A stretch of 64,000 nt of DNA from positions 223,319 to 287,318 of the forward strand of contig NZ_FOKA01000004.1 of assembly GCF_900111925.1 (NCBI RefSeq), written 5' to 3'. The position numbers and the translations under genes were made by a program. This DNA comes from Cellulomonas marina. GTDB taxonomy: Bacteria; Actinomycetota; Actinomycetes; Actinomycetales; Cellulomonadaceae. The notes beneath the pieces are model-generated. The model did not search any database. It was not told where the DNA came from and worked only from the letters and a program-made list of their open reading frames with translations. The first letter of the stretch is position 1. Each line of letters begins with the position of its first letter. Positions 24,445 through 33,354 of the stretch are shown here, in pieces.

Positions 24445-27400
24445 GCGGCGCACGCTTCGACACCCTCCTCGTCGCCAACCGCGGCGAGATCGCGGTCCGC
24501 ATCCTGCGCTCCGCGCGCGAGCTCGGCCTGCGCACGGTCGCCGTCTTCTCCGAGGCGGACCGCGGCGCCCTGCACACCGAGCTCGCCGACGAGGCCGTCC
24601 TCCTCGGACCCGCCCCCGCGGCGGAGAGCTACCTGCGCATCGACGCCGTCGTGCGGGCAGCGCTGGCCACCGGGGCCGGCGCGGTCCACCCCGGGTACGG
24701 CTTCCTGTCCGAGAACGCCGCCTTCGCGCGGGCCTGCGGGGCCGCCGGGCTCGTCTTCGTCGGCCCGACCCCCGAGCAGCTGGAGGTGTTCGGCGCCAAG
24801 CACACCGCGCGCGACGCCGCGCAGGCCGCGGGCGTCCCCCTGCTCCCCGGCACCGGTCTGCTGGAGACGCTCGACGAGGCCGTCGCCGCCGCGGAGGCCA
24901 TCGGCTTCCCGGTCATGCTCAAGGCCACGGCCGGCGGCGGCGGCATCGGCATGCGCGCGTGCCACTCCGCCGACGAGCTCCGCGCCGCCTGGGACGACGT
25001 CCGGCGCCTGGCCGGCGCCGCCTTCTCCTCCAGCGGTGTCTTCCTCGAGCGGCTCGTCACGCGCGCCCGGCACGTCGAGGTGCAGGTCTTCGGCGACGGC
25101 GGGGGCCGCGTCGTCACCCTCGGCGACCGCGACTGCTCCCTCCAGCGCCGCAACCAGAAGGTCGTCGAGGAGACCCCGACGCCCGGTCTGCCGGACGCCG
25201 TCCGCCGCCGCATCACGGACGCCGCCCGGGACCTGTGCGCCTCCGTCGGCTACCGCTCCGCCGGCACGGTGGAGTACGTCTACGACCCCGACCGCCAGGA
25301 GGCCGCCTTCCTCGAGGTCAACACCCGCCTCCAGGTCGAGCACCCCGTCACCGAGGCCACGCACGGCGTCGACCTCGTCGCCTGGATGCTGCGCCTGGCC
25401 CAGGGCGAGACGGCCGTGCTCGACGAGGCCCCCGCCGCCCCGACCGGCGCCGCCGTCGAGGCGCGCGTCTACGCCGAGAACACCGACCTCGGCGGCGTGC
25501 CGAGCGCCGGCACGGTGACGCACCTCGCCCTGCCCGACGACGTGCGCGTCGACACCTGGCTCGAGGTCGGCGCCGAGGTCAGCACCCACTACGACCCGCT
25601 GCTGGCCAAGGTCGTCGCGCACGGCCCGGACCGCGCGACGGCGTGGGCCGCCCTCGCCGACGCGCTGGCCCGCACCCGCGTCGACGGCGTCGCGACGAAC
25701 CTCGGCCTGCTGCGGACCGTCGCGCAGGACCCGGACGTCGCCGCCGCCGCGCACTCGACCCGCACCCTTGACGGCCTCACCGACGCCACCCCCCGGTTCG
25801 AGGTCCTGCGTCCGGGGATGCTCACCACGGTCCAGGACCTGCCCGGCCGCGTCGGGCTCTGGCCCGTCGGCATCCCGCCGTCGGGGCCGATGGACTCCCT
25901 GTCCTTCGCGGCCGGCAACCGCGCGCTCGGCAACGCGCCGGGCGCCCCGGGGCTGGAGTGCACGATGACCGGCCCGTCGCTGCGGTTCCACACCGCCGCG
26001 CGGGTCCTCGTCGCCGGCGCCCCCGCTCCGGTGGACGTCGACGGCACGCCCGTGCCGCAGTGGGAGCCCGTCCCGGTCCCCGCCGGCGGCGTGCTGACCA
26101 TCGGCACGACGACGGCCGGCATGCGCACGTACCTGCTCGTCGAGGGCGGCCTGGACGTCGTGCCCGTACTCGGCTCGGCCAGCACGTTCGACCTCGGCGG
26201 CATGGGCGGCGTCACCGGGCGCGCGCTGCGCCCTGGCGACCTCGTCCCGCTGGCCACCCCGGCCGTCCCCCAGGACGTGCGCGCGGTGCCCGACGAGGAG
26301 CGCCCGACGATCGGCAACCACTGGGAGGTCGCCGCCCTCGAGGGGCCGCACGCCGCCCCCGAGTTCTTCCTCCCCGAGGACGTCGAGGCGTTCTACGCCG
26401 CGGACTGGGAGGTGCACTTCAACTCGGCGCGCACGGGCGTCCGGCTCACCGGCCCGCGGCCGCGCTGGGCCCGCCCGGACGGCGGCGAGGCCGGCCTGCA
26501 CCCCTCGAACATCCACGACACGCCCTACGCGGTCGGCGCGGTCGACTACACCGGCGACCTGCCGATCCTCCTGGGCCCCGACGGCCCCAGCCTGGGCGGC
26601 TTCACGTGCCCGGCCACGGTCGCCAGCGGGCACCTGTGGAAGCTCGGCCAGCTCCGCCCCGGCGACACCGTGCGCTTCGTTCCCGTGTCCGACGACGAGG
26701 CCGCGCGCCTGGCCGCCGACCGGCTGGCCCCCGCCGCCGCGACCCGGCCCGCGGTCGACGACGGCGGCATCCTCGGCGCGCGCCCGGCCCTCGAGGGCGC
26801 CCCCGAGCTCACCCTGCGCCGCAGCGGCGACGCGAACCTGCTCGTCGAGTACGGGCCGATGCGCCTGGACCTCGGCGTCCGCATGCGCGTGCACGCCCTC
26901 ATGGAGGCGCTCGAGGCCCGGCGCGCGGCGGGCGACCTGCCCGGCGTCGTCGAGCTCACCCCCGGCATCCGCTCGCTGCAGGTGCACCTCGACCCGACGG
27001 TCACGAGCGTCGCGGCCCTCGTCGAGGTCGTCCGCGCCGCCGACGCCGCCCTGCCGTCCACGGCCGACCTGCGCGTCCCCAGCCGCACGGTCTGGCTGCC
27101 GCTGTCCTGGGACGACCCGTCGACGCGCGAGGCGATCGAGCGGTACATGAACGGCGTCCGCGACGACGCGCCCTGGTGCCCCTGGAACATCGAGTTCATC
27201 CGGCGCATCAACGGCCTGAGCAGCGTCGACGACGTGCACCGCATCGTCTTCGACGCGGAGTACCTGGTGATGGGCCTCGGCGACGTGTACCTCGGGGCGC
27301 CGGTGGCCACGCCGCTCGACCCGCGGCACCGCCTCGTGACGACGAAGTACAACCCCGCGCGCACGTGGACGCCGCAGAACGCCGTCGGCATCGGGGGTGC

Positions 27401-28097
27401 CTACCTGTGCATCTACGGCATGGAGGGGCCGGGCGGCTACCAGTTCGTCGGCCGGACCGTGCCCGTGTGGTCGACGCTGCGGCAGAAGGGCGCCTTCGAG
27501 CCGGGGACGCCCCAGCTCCTGCGCTTCTTCGACCGCATCCGCTGGTACCCGGTGAGCCCGGAGGAGCTGCTCGACCTGCGCGCCGACATGGCCGCCGGCC
27601 GCCTGCGCCTGCGCGTCGAGGAGGGCGAGTTCGCGCTCGCCGACCACGAGCGGTTCCTCGCGGAGAACGCGGACTCCATCGCGGCCTTCCGCGCGCAGCA
27701 GGCCGCGGCGTTCGGCGACGAGCGCGCCGCCTGGGAGGCCGCCGGCGAGTTCGACCGGGTGCACGACGAGCCTGCCGCCGTGGGAGGGACCGGCGCAACG
27801 GTCGAGGTCCCGGCCGGCTCGTTCGGGGTCGAGGCCGCCTTCGCCGCCAACGTGTTCCGCATCGACGTGGCCGTCGGCGACGACGTCGTCGAGGGTCAGA
27901 CCCTGCTCGCCGTGGAGGCCATGAAGATGGAGGCACCCGTGCTCGCGCCGGCCGCCGGCCGGGTCCGCCAGGTCGTCACGACCCTCGGCGCCCAGGTCGG
28001 CCCCGGCAACGTCCTCGTCGTCCTGGACGGCCCCGACACCGCCACCACCGACGAGCCCGCCCCCACTGCCGGCACGACCGCCGAGGACGCCGCATGA
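24441..28097 (+). CDS. biotin-dependent guanidine/urea carboxylase
   Basis: This 1218-residue multidomain enzyme has, in order, a biotin carboxylase (LLVANRGEIAVRILR at residue 9, ATP-grasp loop KATAGGGGIGMR at about 162, EVNTRLQVEHPVTE at about 293) and a carboxyltransferase with KipA/AHS2-like (LTTVQDLPGRVG) and KipI/AHS1-like halves (LHPSNIHDTPY, GPDGPSLGGFTCPATV). A C-terminal biotin carrier domain follows, with biotin Lys1162 in EAMKME. The family adds CO2 to urea or guanidine. With two DUF1989 partners, guanidine is the likelier substrate. The residue that separates the two activities needs an alignment and was not assigned. GTG at 24441 follows GAGGAGG. Confidence 0.92.
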   Translation: MSGARFDTLLVANRGEIAVRILRSARELGLRTVAVFSEADRGALHTELADEAVLLGPAPAAESYLRIDAVVRAALATGAGAVHPGYGFLSENAAFARACGAAGLVFVGPTPEQLEVFGAKHTARDAAQAAGVPLLPGTGLLETLDEAVAAAEAIGFPVMLKATAGGGGIGMRACHSADELRAAWDDVRRLAGAAFSSSGVFLERLVTRARHVEVQVFGDGGGRVVTLGDRDCSLQRRNQKVVEETPTPGLPDAVRRRITDAARDLCASVGYRSAGTVEYVYDPDRQEAAFLEVNTRLQVEHPVTEATHGVDLVAWMLRLAQGETAVLDEAPAAPTGAAVEARVYAENTDLGGVPSAGTVTHLALPDDVRVDTWLEVGAEVSTHYDPLLAKVVAHGPDRATAWAALADALARTRVDGVATNLGLLRTVAQDPDVAAAAHSTRTLDGLTDATPRFEVLRPGMLTTVQDLPGRVGLWPVGIPPSGPMDSLSFAAGNRALGNAPGAPGLECTMTGPSLRFHTAARVLVAGAPAPVDVDGTPVPQWEPVPVPAGGVLTIGTTTAGMRTYLLVEGGLDVVPVLGSASTFDLGGMGGVTGRALRPGDLVPLATPAVPQDVRAVPDEERPTIGNHWEVAALEGPHAAPEFFLPEDVEAFYAADWEVHFNSARTGVRLTGPRPRWARPDGGEAGLHPSNIHDTPYAVGAVDYTGDLPILLGPDGPSLGGFTCPATVASGHLWKLGQLRPGDTVRFVPVSDDEAARLAADRLAPAAATRPAVDDGGILGARPALEGAPELTLRRSGDANLLVEYGPMRLDLGVRMRVHALMEALEARRAAGDLPGVVELTPGIRSLQVHLDPTVTSVAALVEVVRAADAALPSTADLRVPSRTVWLPLSWDDPSTREAIERYMNGVRDDAPWCPWNIEFIRRINGLSSVDDVHRIVFDAEYLVMGLGDVYLGAPVATPLDPRHRLVTTKYNPARTWTPQNAVGIGGAYLCIYGMEGPGGYQFVGRTVPVWSTLRQKGAFEPGTPQLLRFFDRIRWYPVSPEELLDLRADMAAGRLRLRVEEGEFALADHERFLAENADSIAAFRAQQAAAFGDERAAWEAAGEFDRVHDEPAAVGGTGATVEVPAGSFGVEAAFAANVFRIDVAVGDDVVEGQTLLAVEAMKMEAPVLAPAAGRVRQVVTTLGAQVGPGNVLVVLDGPDTATTDEPAPTAGTTAEDAA

Positions 28098-29533
28098 CCG
28101 CCGCGACCACCCCCACCACCACCAGCCCCACCACGACCACTCCCACCACCACCAGCCCCGCCACCACCGGCCCCATCACGGCCGCTACCATGCCCGCCCC
28201 GGCGGCGGCCCGGGCCGTGTCCCTCCCTGACGACCCTCGCGCGCACGTCGCCGAGCGCTACGCGCGGATGGCCGCAGCCGACCGCCCCGAGGTCTGGATC
28301 GCCCTGCGCCCCGAGGCCGAGGTCGCCGACGAGCTCGCGGCCGTCGTCGACCGCGCGCGGGCCGGTGAGGACGTGCCGCTGGCCGGCGTCCTGCTCGCGG
28401 TGAAGAACAACATCGACGTCGCGGGCCTCCCGACGACCGCCGCCTGCCCGGCCTACGCCTACCGGCCGGAGCGGGACGCCGTGGCGGTGGCCCGGCTGCG
28501 TGCGGCGGGCGCGGTCGTCGTCGGGACGACGAACCTCGACCAGTTCGCCACGGGCCTCGTCGGGACGCGCAGCCCGTACGGCGCGGTCCGGCACGCGACG
28601 CACCCCGAGCGCGTGTCCGGCGGGTCGAGCAGCGGCTCGGCGGTGGCCGTCGCGCTCGGGGTCGTCGACGCGGCACTCGGCACGGACACCGCGGGCTCGG
28701 GCCGCGTCCCCGCGGCCTTCCACGGCCTCGTCGGGGTCAAGCCGACGAAGGGCACGGTCCCCGCGACGGGCGTCGTCCCGGCCTGCCGCACCCAGGACGT
28801 GGTGACGTCCATGGCGGCGGACCTGAGCCTCGCCCGCCTCGTCGCGGCGACGATGACCGGCCCCGACGACGGCGACCCCTTGTCCCGGCCGTTCCCGACG
28901 GACCCCACGGTCGCCGCGCTCGCCGGTCGATCCACCGACACCCCCACCGCCTCGCGCCTCGGCGTCCCGGCGACCGCCGACCTCGGCGAGCTGGCCCCCG
29001 GCTGGGCCGAGGCGAACGAGCGGTCGGTCGCCGCGTTCGTCGCCGCAGGCGCGGTCACCGTCCCGGTCGACGTGACGCCGTTCCTCGCCGCGGCCCGCAT
29101 GCTCTACGAGAGCGCCTTCGTCGCCGAGCGGTACGCGGCCGTCGGTGCCTTCGTCGACGCCCACCCCGACGAGGTCGACCCGACCGTCGGCCGCATCATC
29201 GCTGCCGCGCGCGACCTGCCGGCGTGGCGCCTCTACCAGGACCTCGAGCGCCTCGACGGGCTGAAGGTCGAGGCGCTGCGGACGTTCGAGGACGTCGACG
29301 CCCTGCTGCTGCCGACCACGACGCAGCACCCCACGATCGCGGTCGTGCAGGAGGACCCCATCGGCGTCAACGCGAGCCTCGGCCGCTTCACGAACGGTGC
29401 CAACCTCCTCGACCTCGCCGCCCTCGCCCTGCCGGCCGGCCTCGTGGACGGCCTGCCGTTCGGCGTCCAGCTCGTCGGGCCCGCGTTCAGCGACCACCGC
29501 CTGGCCGCCCTCGCCGCGACGGTCCTGCCGTGA
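28094..29533 (+). CDS. atzF: allophanate hydrolase, amidase domain
   Basis: This 479-residue amidase-signature enzyme has a Ser-cisSer-Lys triad: Lys104 in LLAVKNNIDVAG, the cis-Ser in VSGGSSSGSAVA (about 179) and nucleophile Ser202 in GTDTAGSGRVPAAFHG. It hydrolyses allophanate to ammonia and CO2, completing the pathway. Standard AtzF is about 600 residues with a C-terminal domain; here that domain is a separate downstream gene. The first 30 residues are a Thr/Pro/Ser string of low complexity. The ATG at 28094 overlaps the carboxylase stop (ATGA), but Met33 is a possible start. Confidence 0.9.
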   Translation: MTAATTPTTTSPTTTTPTTTSPATTGPITAATMPAPAAARAVSLPDDPRAHVAERYARMAAADRPEVWIALRPEAEVADELAAVVDRARAGEDVPLAGVLLAVKNNIDVAGLPTTAACPAYAYRPERDAVAVARLRAAGAVVVGTTNLDQFATGLVGTRSPYGAVRHATHPERVSGGSSSGSAVAVALGVVDAALGTDTAGSGRVPAAFHGLVGVKPTKGTVPATGVVPACRTQDVVTSMAADLSLARLVAATMTGPDDGDPLSRPFPTDPTVAALAGRSTDTPTASRLGVPATADLGELAPGWAEANERSVAAFVAAGAVTVPVDVTPFLAAARMLYESAFVAERYAAVGAFVDAHPDEVDPTVGRIIAAARDLPAWRLYQDLERLDGLKVEALRTFEDVDALLLPTTTQHPTIAVVQEDPIGVNASLGRFTNGANLLDLAALALPAGLVDGLPFGVQLVGPAFSDHRLAALAATVLP

Positions 29534-30003
29534 GCGCGGGCCCGGCCGCCGAGCCACCCGCCGAGCCCTCTGCCGAGCCGCCTGCCGAGCCGCCTGCCGA
29601 GCCGCCTGCCGCCGAGTACCCCGACGTCCTCCTCGCCGTCGCCGGCGCCCACCTGCAGGGCCAGCCACTGCACGCCCAGCTCGTCGATCGCGGCGCCTCG
29701 CTGATGTCCACGACGACCACGGCCGCCACGTACCGCCTTTTCGCGCTGGCCACGGTGCCGCCGAAGCCCGGCGTCGTCCGCGTCACGTCCGGCGGCGCGG
29801 CGTTGGAGGTCGAGGTGTACCGCCTGGCAGCCGCGGCCTTCGGGGACTTCGTCGCCGCGCTCCCCCAGCCCATGGCGATCGGCCGGGTCGACCTCGCCGA
29901 CGGCACGGCCGTCAGCGGCTTCCTCGTCGAGCCCGTCGCGGTTGAGGGCGCGCAGGACATCACCGCCCACGGCGGCTGGCGCGCCTATCTCGCCGCCCGC
30001 TGA
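29530..30003 (+). CDS. detached C-terminal domain of allophanate hydrolase
   Basis: This 157-residue protein starts with a PAEPPAEP-repeat linker encoded by 12-bp tandem repeats (about 29547-29612). It continues with a domain (LLAVAGAHLQGQPLHAQL, STTTTAATYRLFAL, MAIGRVDLADGTAVSGFLVE, DITAHGGWRAYLAAR) matching the C-terminal gamma-glutamylcyclotransferase-like domain of AtzF. In full-length AtzF that domain decarboxylates the intermediate. GTG at 29530 overlaps the amidase stop (GTGA). The linker suggests the split arose from a once-fused protein. The stop TGA is the first three bases of a tandem repeat array. Confidence 0.82.
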   Translation: MSAGPAAEPPAEPSAEPPAEPPAEPPAAEYPDVLLAVAGAHLQGQPLHAQLVDRGASLMSTTTTAATYRLFALATVPPKPGVVRVTSGGAALEVEVYRLAAAAFGDFVAALPQPMAIGRVDLADGTAVSGFLVEPVAVEGAQDITAHGGWRAYLAAR

Positions 30004-30255
30004 TCCGTCGCCCCTCCCTCCCTCTCTCCTGATCCGTCGCCCCTCCCTCCCTCCCTCCTGATCCGTCGCCCCTCCCTCCCTCCCTCCTGATCCGTCGCCC
30101 CTCCCTCCCTCCCTCCTGATCCGTCGCCCCTCCCTCCCTCTCTCCTGATCCGTCGCCCCTCCCTCCCTCTCTCCTGATCCGTCGCCCCTCCCTCCCTCTC
30201 TTCTGATTCGCCGCACCTCGCCTCCCTCCTCCGTCGCCCCTCGCCTCCCTCCTGC
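30001..30255. repeat. 29-bp tandem repeat array beginning at a stop codon
   Basis: Seven 29-bp copies start at 30001, 30030, 30059, 30088, 30117, 30146 and 30175, each beginning TGATCCGTCGCCCC and ending in a CT-rich run. Decayed copies follow to about 30255. There is no spacer. The array is pyrimidine-only over long stretches on the plus strand. Because 29 is not a multiple of three, the TGA recurs in every frame. Confidence 0.9.
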
Positions 30256-30297
30256 CCTCGCCCCCTGGTCCGGCGCACAGAAGTCGCGTGCGCGCGC

Positions 30298-30526
30298 TAC
30301 GCCGAGATACCGCGCCCGGGCGGCCCTGGACGGCGTGTCGTGGCATCTCGACGGGCCGGCAGCGGCACACGGCACGGCGACAGGAACGACGACCGCTGCC
30401 GGGCGCGCCGACGGGCCGCTGCTGGTGCCGTCGCCCCGCGCGGATGCCGTCGTGCCGCTCGACGGCCCCCGTCGAGGTACCAGGACACGCCGATCGCCGG
30501 ACGGCTCTGGTGGTATCTCGCCGTAG
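30298..30526. repeat. palindromic extragenic element, copy 1
   Basis: Left arm (about 30298-30354) and right arm (about 30469-30526) are imperfect inverted repeats of about 57 bases with ends CTACGCCGAGATACC and GGTATCTCGCCGTAG. Each arm also folds on itself (CGAGATACC with GGCATCTCG). The inner part continues the symmetry, so the whole can form one long hairpin. A related element lies at 36289-36478. No gene is inside. It looks like a MITE or REP/BIME-type element. Confidence 0.75.
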
Positions 30527-30674
30527 CGTCGGCGGCCCCGGCGGAGGAGACACACGACGGACGAGGCGTCCGTCGGGCGAGGGCGAGCAGACCCTGTCGC
30601 CCCGCCCGCTGCCTCCGCCGCCGTCCGGCGAGCGAGCGGCGACACCGTCATCACAGCCGTTCGACCAGGAGCGG

Positions 30675-31784
30675 CTACCGCTGCCCCTCCCGCCCGGTTC
30701 TCGCGACCGAGTGGCGTTCCCGCAGAGGCATCGGCAACCGGTGCTCGGTGGCGGGCGCAGGAACGGCGGGCTGGCCGTCGATCGTCGCCAGGAGCAGCTC
30801 CACCGCGCGGCGGCCGAGGGCCTCGTGCGGGATGGCGAAGGTCGTGAGCCCGGGCCGCAGCCAGCCGGCGAGGGGGTGGTCGTCGAAGGACACGATCGAC
30901 ACGTCCTCCGGCACCGACAGGCCCGCCTCCTGCACGGCCTGGTACGCACCGAAGGCCAGGCGATCGTTGAACGTGATGAGCGCCTGCCCGGGCCCGTGCT
31001 CGGCGAGCAGCCGGCTCACCGCGCGGTAGCCGTCCGGCGGCAGCCACTCCGTGCACAGGTGCCCGCTGACCGGCTCGACGCCCGCGGCCGCGAGCACCTC
31101 CAGGATGCCGACGAGCCGCTCGCGCCCCGCGACCGTGCCCGGGGGCGTCTGGCCCGGGTGCGCGCCCGCGCCGACGATGTGGATGGACCGGTGGCCGGCG
31201 TCGAGCAGCAGCCGGGCGGCGGCGCGGCCGGCCTCGAGCTCGTCGGGGACGGGGGACGGGACGAGGGACGGGACGAGGGACGGGACGAGGGACGGCGCGA
31301 CGGACGCGCCGGCGGGCAGCGGCAGCGCGTTGAGCAGGACCGTGGGCACGTGCTCGAGGGCGGCGGGCAGCGCCCGGTCGAGCGTGAACATCGAGCCGAG
31401 GATGATGCCGTCCACCTGACGGTCCAGCAGCGCGTCCGTGAGCTCGGCCTCGAGCTGCGGGTCGCCCTCGGATTCGCCGATGAAGAGCATGTAGCCGCGT
31501 TCGTGCGCCGCCTCGAGCGCGCCCTTGATGAGGTCGCCCGCGAGCTGGGAGGTGGCCACGGTGTCGGAGATGAAGCCCAGCGTCCGGCTCGACCCGCGGC
31601 GCAGCCCGACGGAGACGATGTTCGGCCGCCAGCCCAGGCGCTCGGAGACCTCCCGGACCCGCTCCTGCACCACGTCGGAGATCCGCAGCTCCACCCCGCG
31701 ACCGGACAGGACGAGCGAGGCGGTGGTCGACGAGACACCGGCCTCGCGGGCCACGTCGGCAAGGGTGACTCTCCTGCGTCCCAC
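30675..31784 (-). CDS. LacI-family regulator of the sugar ABC module
   Basis: This 369-residue LacI repressor has its HTH in VTLADVAREAGVSSTTASLV and an effector domain with DGIILGSMFTLDRAL, ITFNDRLAFGAYQA and VSFDDHPLAGW. A tetrapeptide repeat PSLVPSLVPSLVPSPVP sits near residue 165, encoded by 12-bp repeats, in a place where relatives have a short loop. GTG at 31784 is six bases after AGGAGG. It diverges from the binding-protein gene with an operator-like palindrome between, and so likely represses the sugar importer until its sugar is present. Confidence 0.92.
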   Translation of the reverse strand: MGRRRVTLADVAREAGVSSTTASLVLSGRGVELRISDVVQERVREVSERLGWRPNIVSVGLRRGSSRTLGFISDTVATSQLAGDLIKGALEAAHERGYMLFIGESEGDPQLEAELTDALLDRQVDGIILGSMFTLDRALPAALEHVPTVLLNALPLPAGASVAPSLVPSLVPSLVPSPVPDELEAGRAAARLLLDAGHRSIHIVGAGAHPGQTPPGTVAGRERLVGILEVLAAAGVEPVSGHLCTEWLPPDGYRAVSRLLAEHGPGQALITFNDRLAFGAYQAVQEAGLSVPEDVSIVSFDDHPLAGWLRPGLTTFAIPHEALGRRAVELLLATIDGQPAVPAPATEHRLPMPLRERHSVARTGREGQR

Positions 31785-31842
31785 GGGTGTCCTCCTGTCG
31801 GGCGAAGGCTAACCGGCGTCGTCGCCGGCAGCCGCGGAGCGC

Positions 31843-31895
31843 TTGACACGGCGGGTGGCCGCGCTCACACGCACGCATGCTAAGACGGTTTAGCA
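31843..31895 (+). promoter_or_regulatory. -35-like box and LacI operator of the sugar ABC operon
   Basis: TTGACA at 31843-31848 is followed by the palindrome TGCTAA-GACGGT-TTAGCA (31878-31895), with 6-bp perfect arms around a central CG as usual for LacI-family operators. It lies 68 bases before the binding-protein start and about 95 from the LacI start. A clear -10 was not found. Confidence 0.65.
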
Positions 31896-31963
31896 GCGGG
31901 CAGAACTCCTCACCACGGCTCGGCCCGACCCCTCACGTCCACCCCGAAGAAGAGGAGACGCTG

Positions 31964-33349
31964 GTGTCTCGACCTCGTGGATCCGCACGGCGCGCCGCGC
32001 TCACGGCGACGCTCCTGGCGGGCGCCCTGACCGCCGTCACGGCCTGCAGCAGCCCGGGCAGCGACGCGCCCCAGCCCGCCGCGGACGACGCCTCCACCGC
32101 CGCAGGCAGCGGCGGCAGCACCGACGGACCGCCGAGCTGCGGTGAGGAGCCCGTCACCCTCTCGGGCTACTTCGAGACCGGGTTCCCGCTCGCCAAGGAG
32201 CTCACCGACGAGTTCAGCGCGCAGTTCCCGAACGTCTCGTTCGACATCCGCGAGGACCAGTTCGCGGTGCTCACGCAGAACGCGCCGCGCGTCCTGGCGG
32301 ACGACCCGCCGGATCTCATGCGCCTGCCGCAGGTCTCCGAGCTCGCCGGCGACGGCCTGCTCCTCGACCTGGACCCCTACGCCGAGGCATTCGGCTGGGA
32401 CCAGTGGCCGGCCTCGCAGCTCGAGCAGATGCGGGTCGACGACGTGGGCCGCCGCGGCGACGGCCCGCTGTACGCCATGGGCCTCAACTTCTCCATGACG
32501 GGCGTGTTCTACAACAAGGAGCTCGCGGCGCAGGCCGGCATGACCGAGCCCCCGGCGACGCTGGCCGAGCTCGACGGGTACCTCCAGGCGGCGAAGGACG
32601 CCGGCCTCACTCCCGTCGCTCAGTTCAACGGCGGCGCCACGGGCGGCCTGGCCTTCCCGCTGCAGGCGCTCATGGCGTCCTACGGCGACCCCGCGGCGAT
32701 CAACGACTGGATCTACCAGCAGCCGGACGCCACGATCGACACCCCCGAGAACCTCGAGGCGGCCGAGCACCTGCAGCGCTGGATCGACGCCGGCTACTTC
32801 GCCGAGGACATCAACTCGATGGACTACGCCACGATGATGAGCCGGTTCATCGGCGGCGAGAGCGTCTTCATCTTCGACGGCGACTGGGAGTCCGGGAACC
32901 TCGACCAGCAGATGCCCGGCAACGTCGGCTTCTTCCTCATGCCCCCGCTCGAGGAGGGCGGCACGGTCGGCGCCATGTCGGCGCCGCTGACCTTCGGCAT
33001 CTCGGCGCGGGCGGCCAACCCCGACTGCGCCGCGTTCTTCCTCGACTGGGTCGCGACCGACGAGGAGGCCCGCACGATCGCCGTCGAGACGGGCGGCTCG
33101 CACCCGATGGGTCCGGCCGACGCGTTCATGCCCGAGGTGGACCCGGACACCGTCACGGCGCAGACCCTGGCCGCCGGCGCGGAGATCGGCGAGCAGGACG
33201 GCGCCATGGACTTCATCGCCAACGCCACCGGCTCGATCTACGCCAAGAGCTGGACGCCCAACCTGCAGAAGATGGTCGCCGGCGAGCAGGACGCCGCCGG
33301 CCTGCTGGAGTCGGTGCAGGCCGACTACGCCGCGGAGATCGGCGGCTGA
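31964..33349 (+). CDS. ABC sugar transporter substrate-binding lipoprotein
   Basis: This 461-residue extracellular binding protein has a signal peptide after an Arg-rich start (SRPRGSARRAALTATLLAG) and a lipobox ending TAVTAC. Then comes the type 1 carbohydrate-binding fold: GYFETGFPLAKELTDEF, LYAMGLNFSMTGVFYNKEL, GESVFIFDGDWESGNL and FGISARAANPDCAAFFLDW. It captures an oligosaccharide or sugar for the two downstream permeases. GTG at 31964 follows AGAGGAG. The operon has no ATPase gene, so it probably uses a shared MsiK-type ATPase as in other actinobacteria. Confidence 0.93.
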   Translation: MSRPRGSARRAALTATLLAGALTAVTACSSPGSDAPQPAADDASTAAGSGGSTDGPPSCGEEPVTLSGYFETGFPLAKELTDEFSAQFPNVSFDIREDQFAVLTQNAPRVLADDPPDLMRLPQVSELAGDGLLLDLDPYAEAFGWDQWPASQLEQMRVDDVGRRGDGPLYAMGLNFSMTGVFYNKELAAQAGMTEPPATLAELDGYLQAAKDAGLTPVAQFNGGATGGLAFPLQALMASYGDPAAINDWIYQQPDATIDTPENLEAAEHLQRWIDAGYFAEDINSMDYATMMSRFIGGESVFIFDGDWESGNLDQQMPGNVGFFLMPPLEEGGTVGAMSAPLTFGISARAANPDCAAFFLDWVATDEEARTIAVETGGSHPMGPADAFMPEVDPDTVTAQTLAAGAEIGEQDGAMDFIANATGSIYAKSWTPNLQKMVAGEQDAAGLLESVQADYAAEIGG

Positions 33350-33354
33350 CGCAG

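Noticed and set aside
30001..30255. CRISPR array suggested by the 29-bp repeat length
   Set aside because: The copies are directly adjacent with no spacers, and there are no cas genes.
31843..31871. Complete sigma-70 promoter for the sugar operon
   Set aside because: TTGACA is clear, but no acceptable -10 lies 16-18 bases downstream, so only the -35-like box and operator are claimed.
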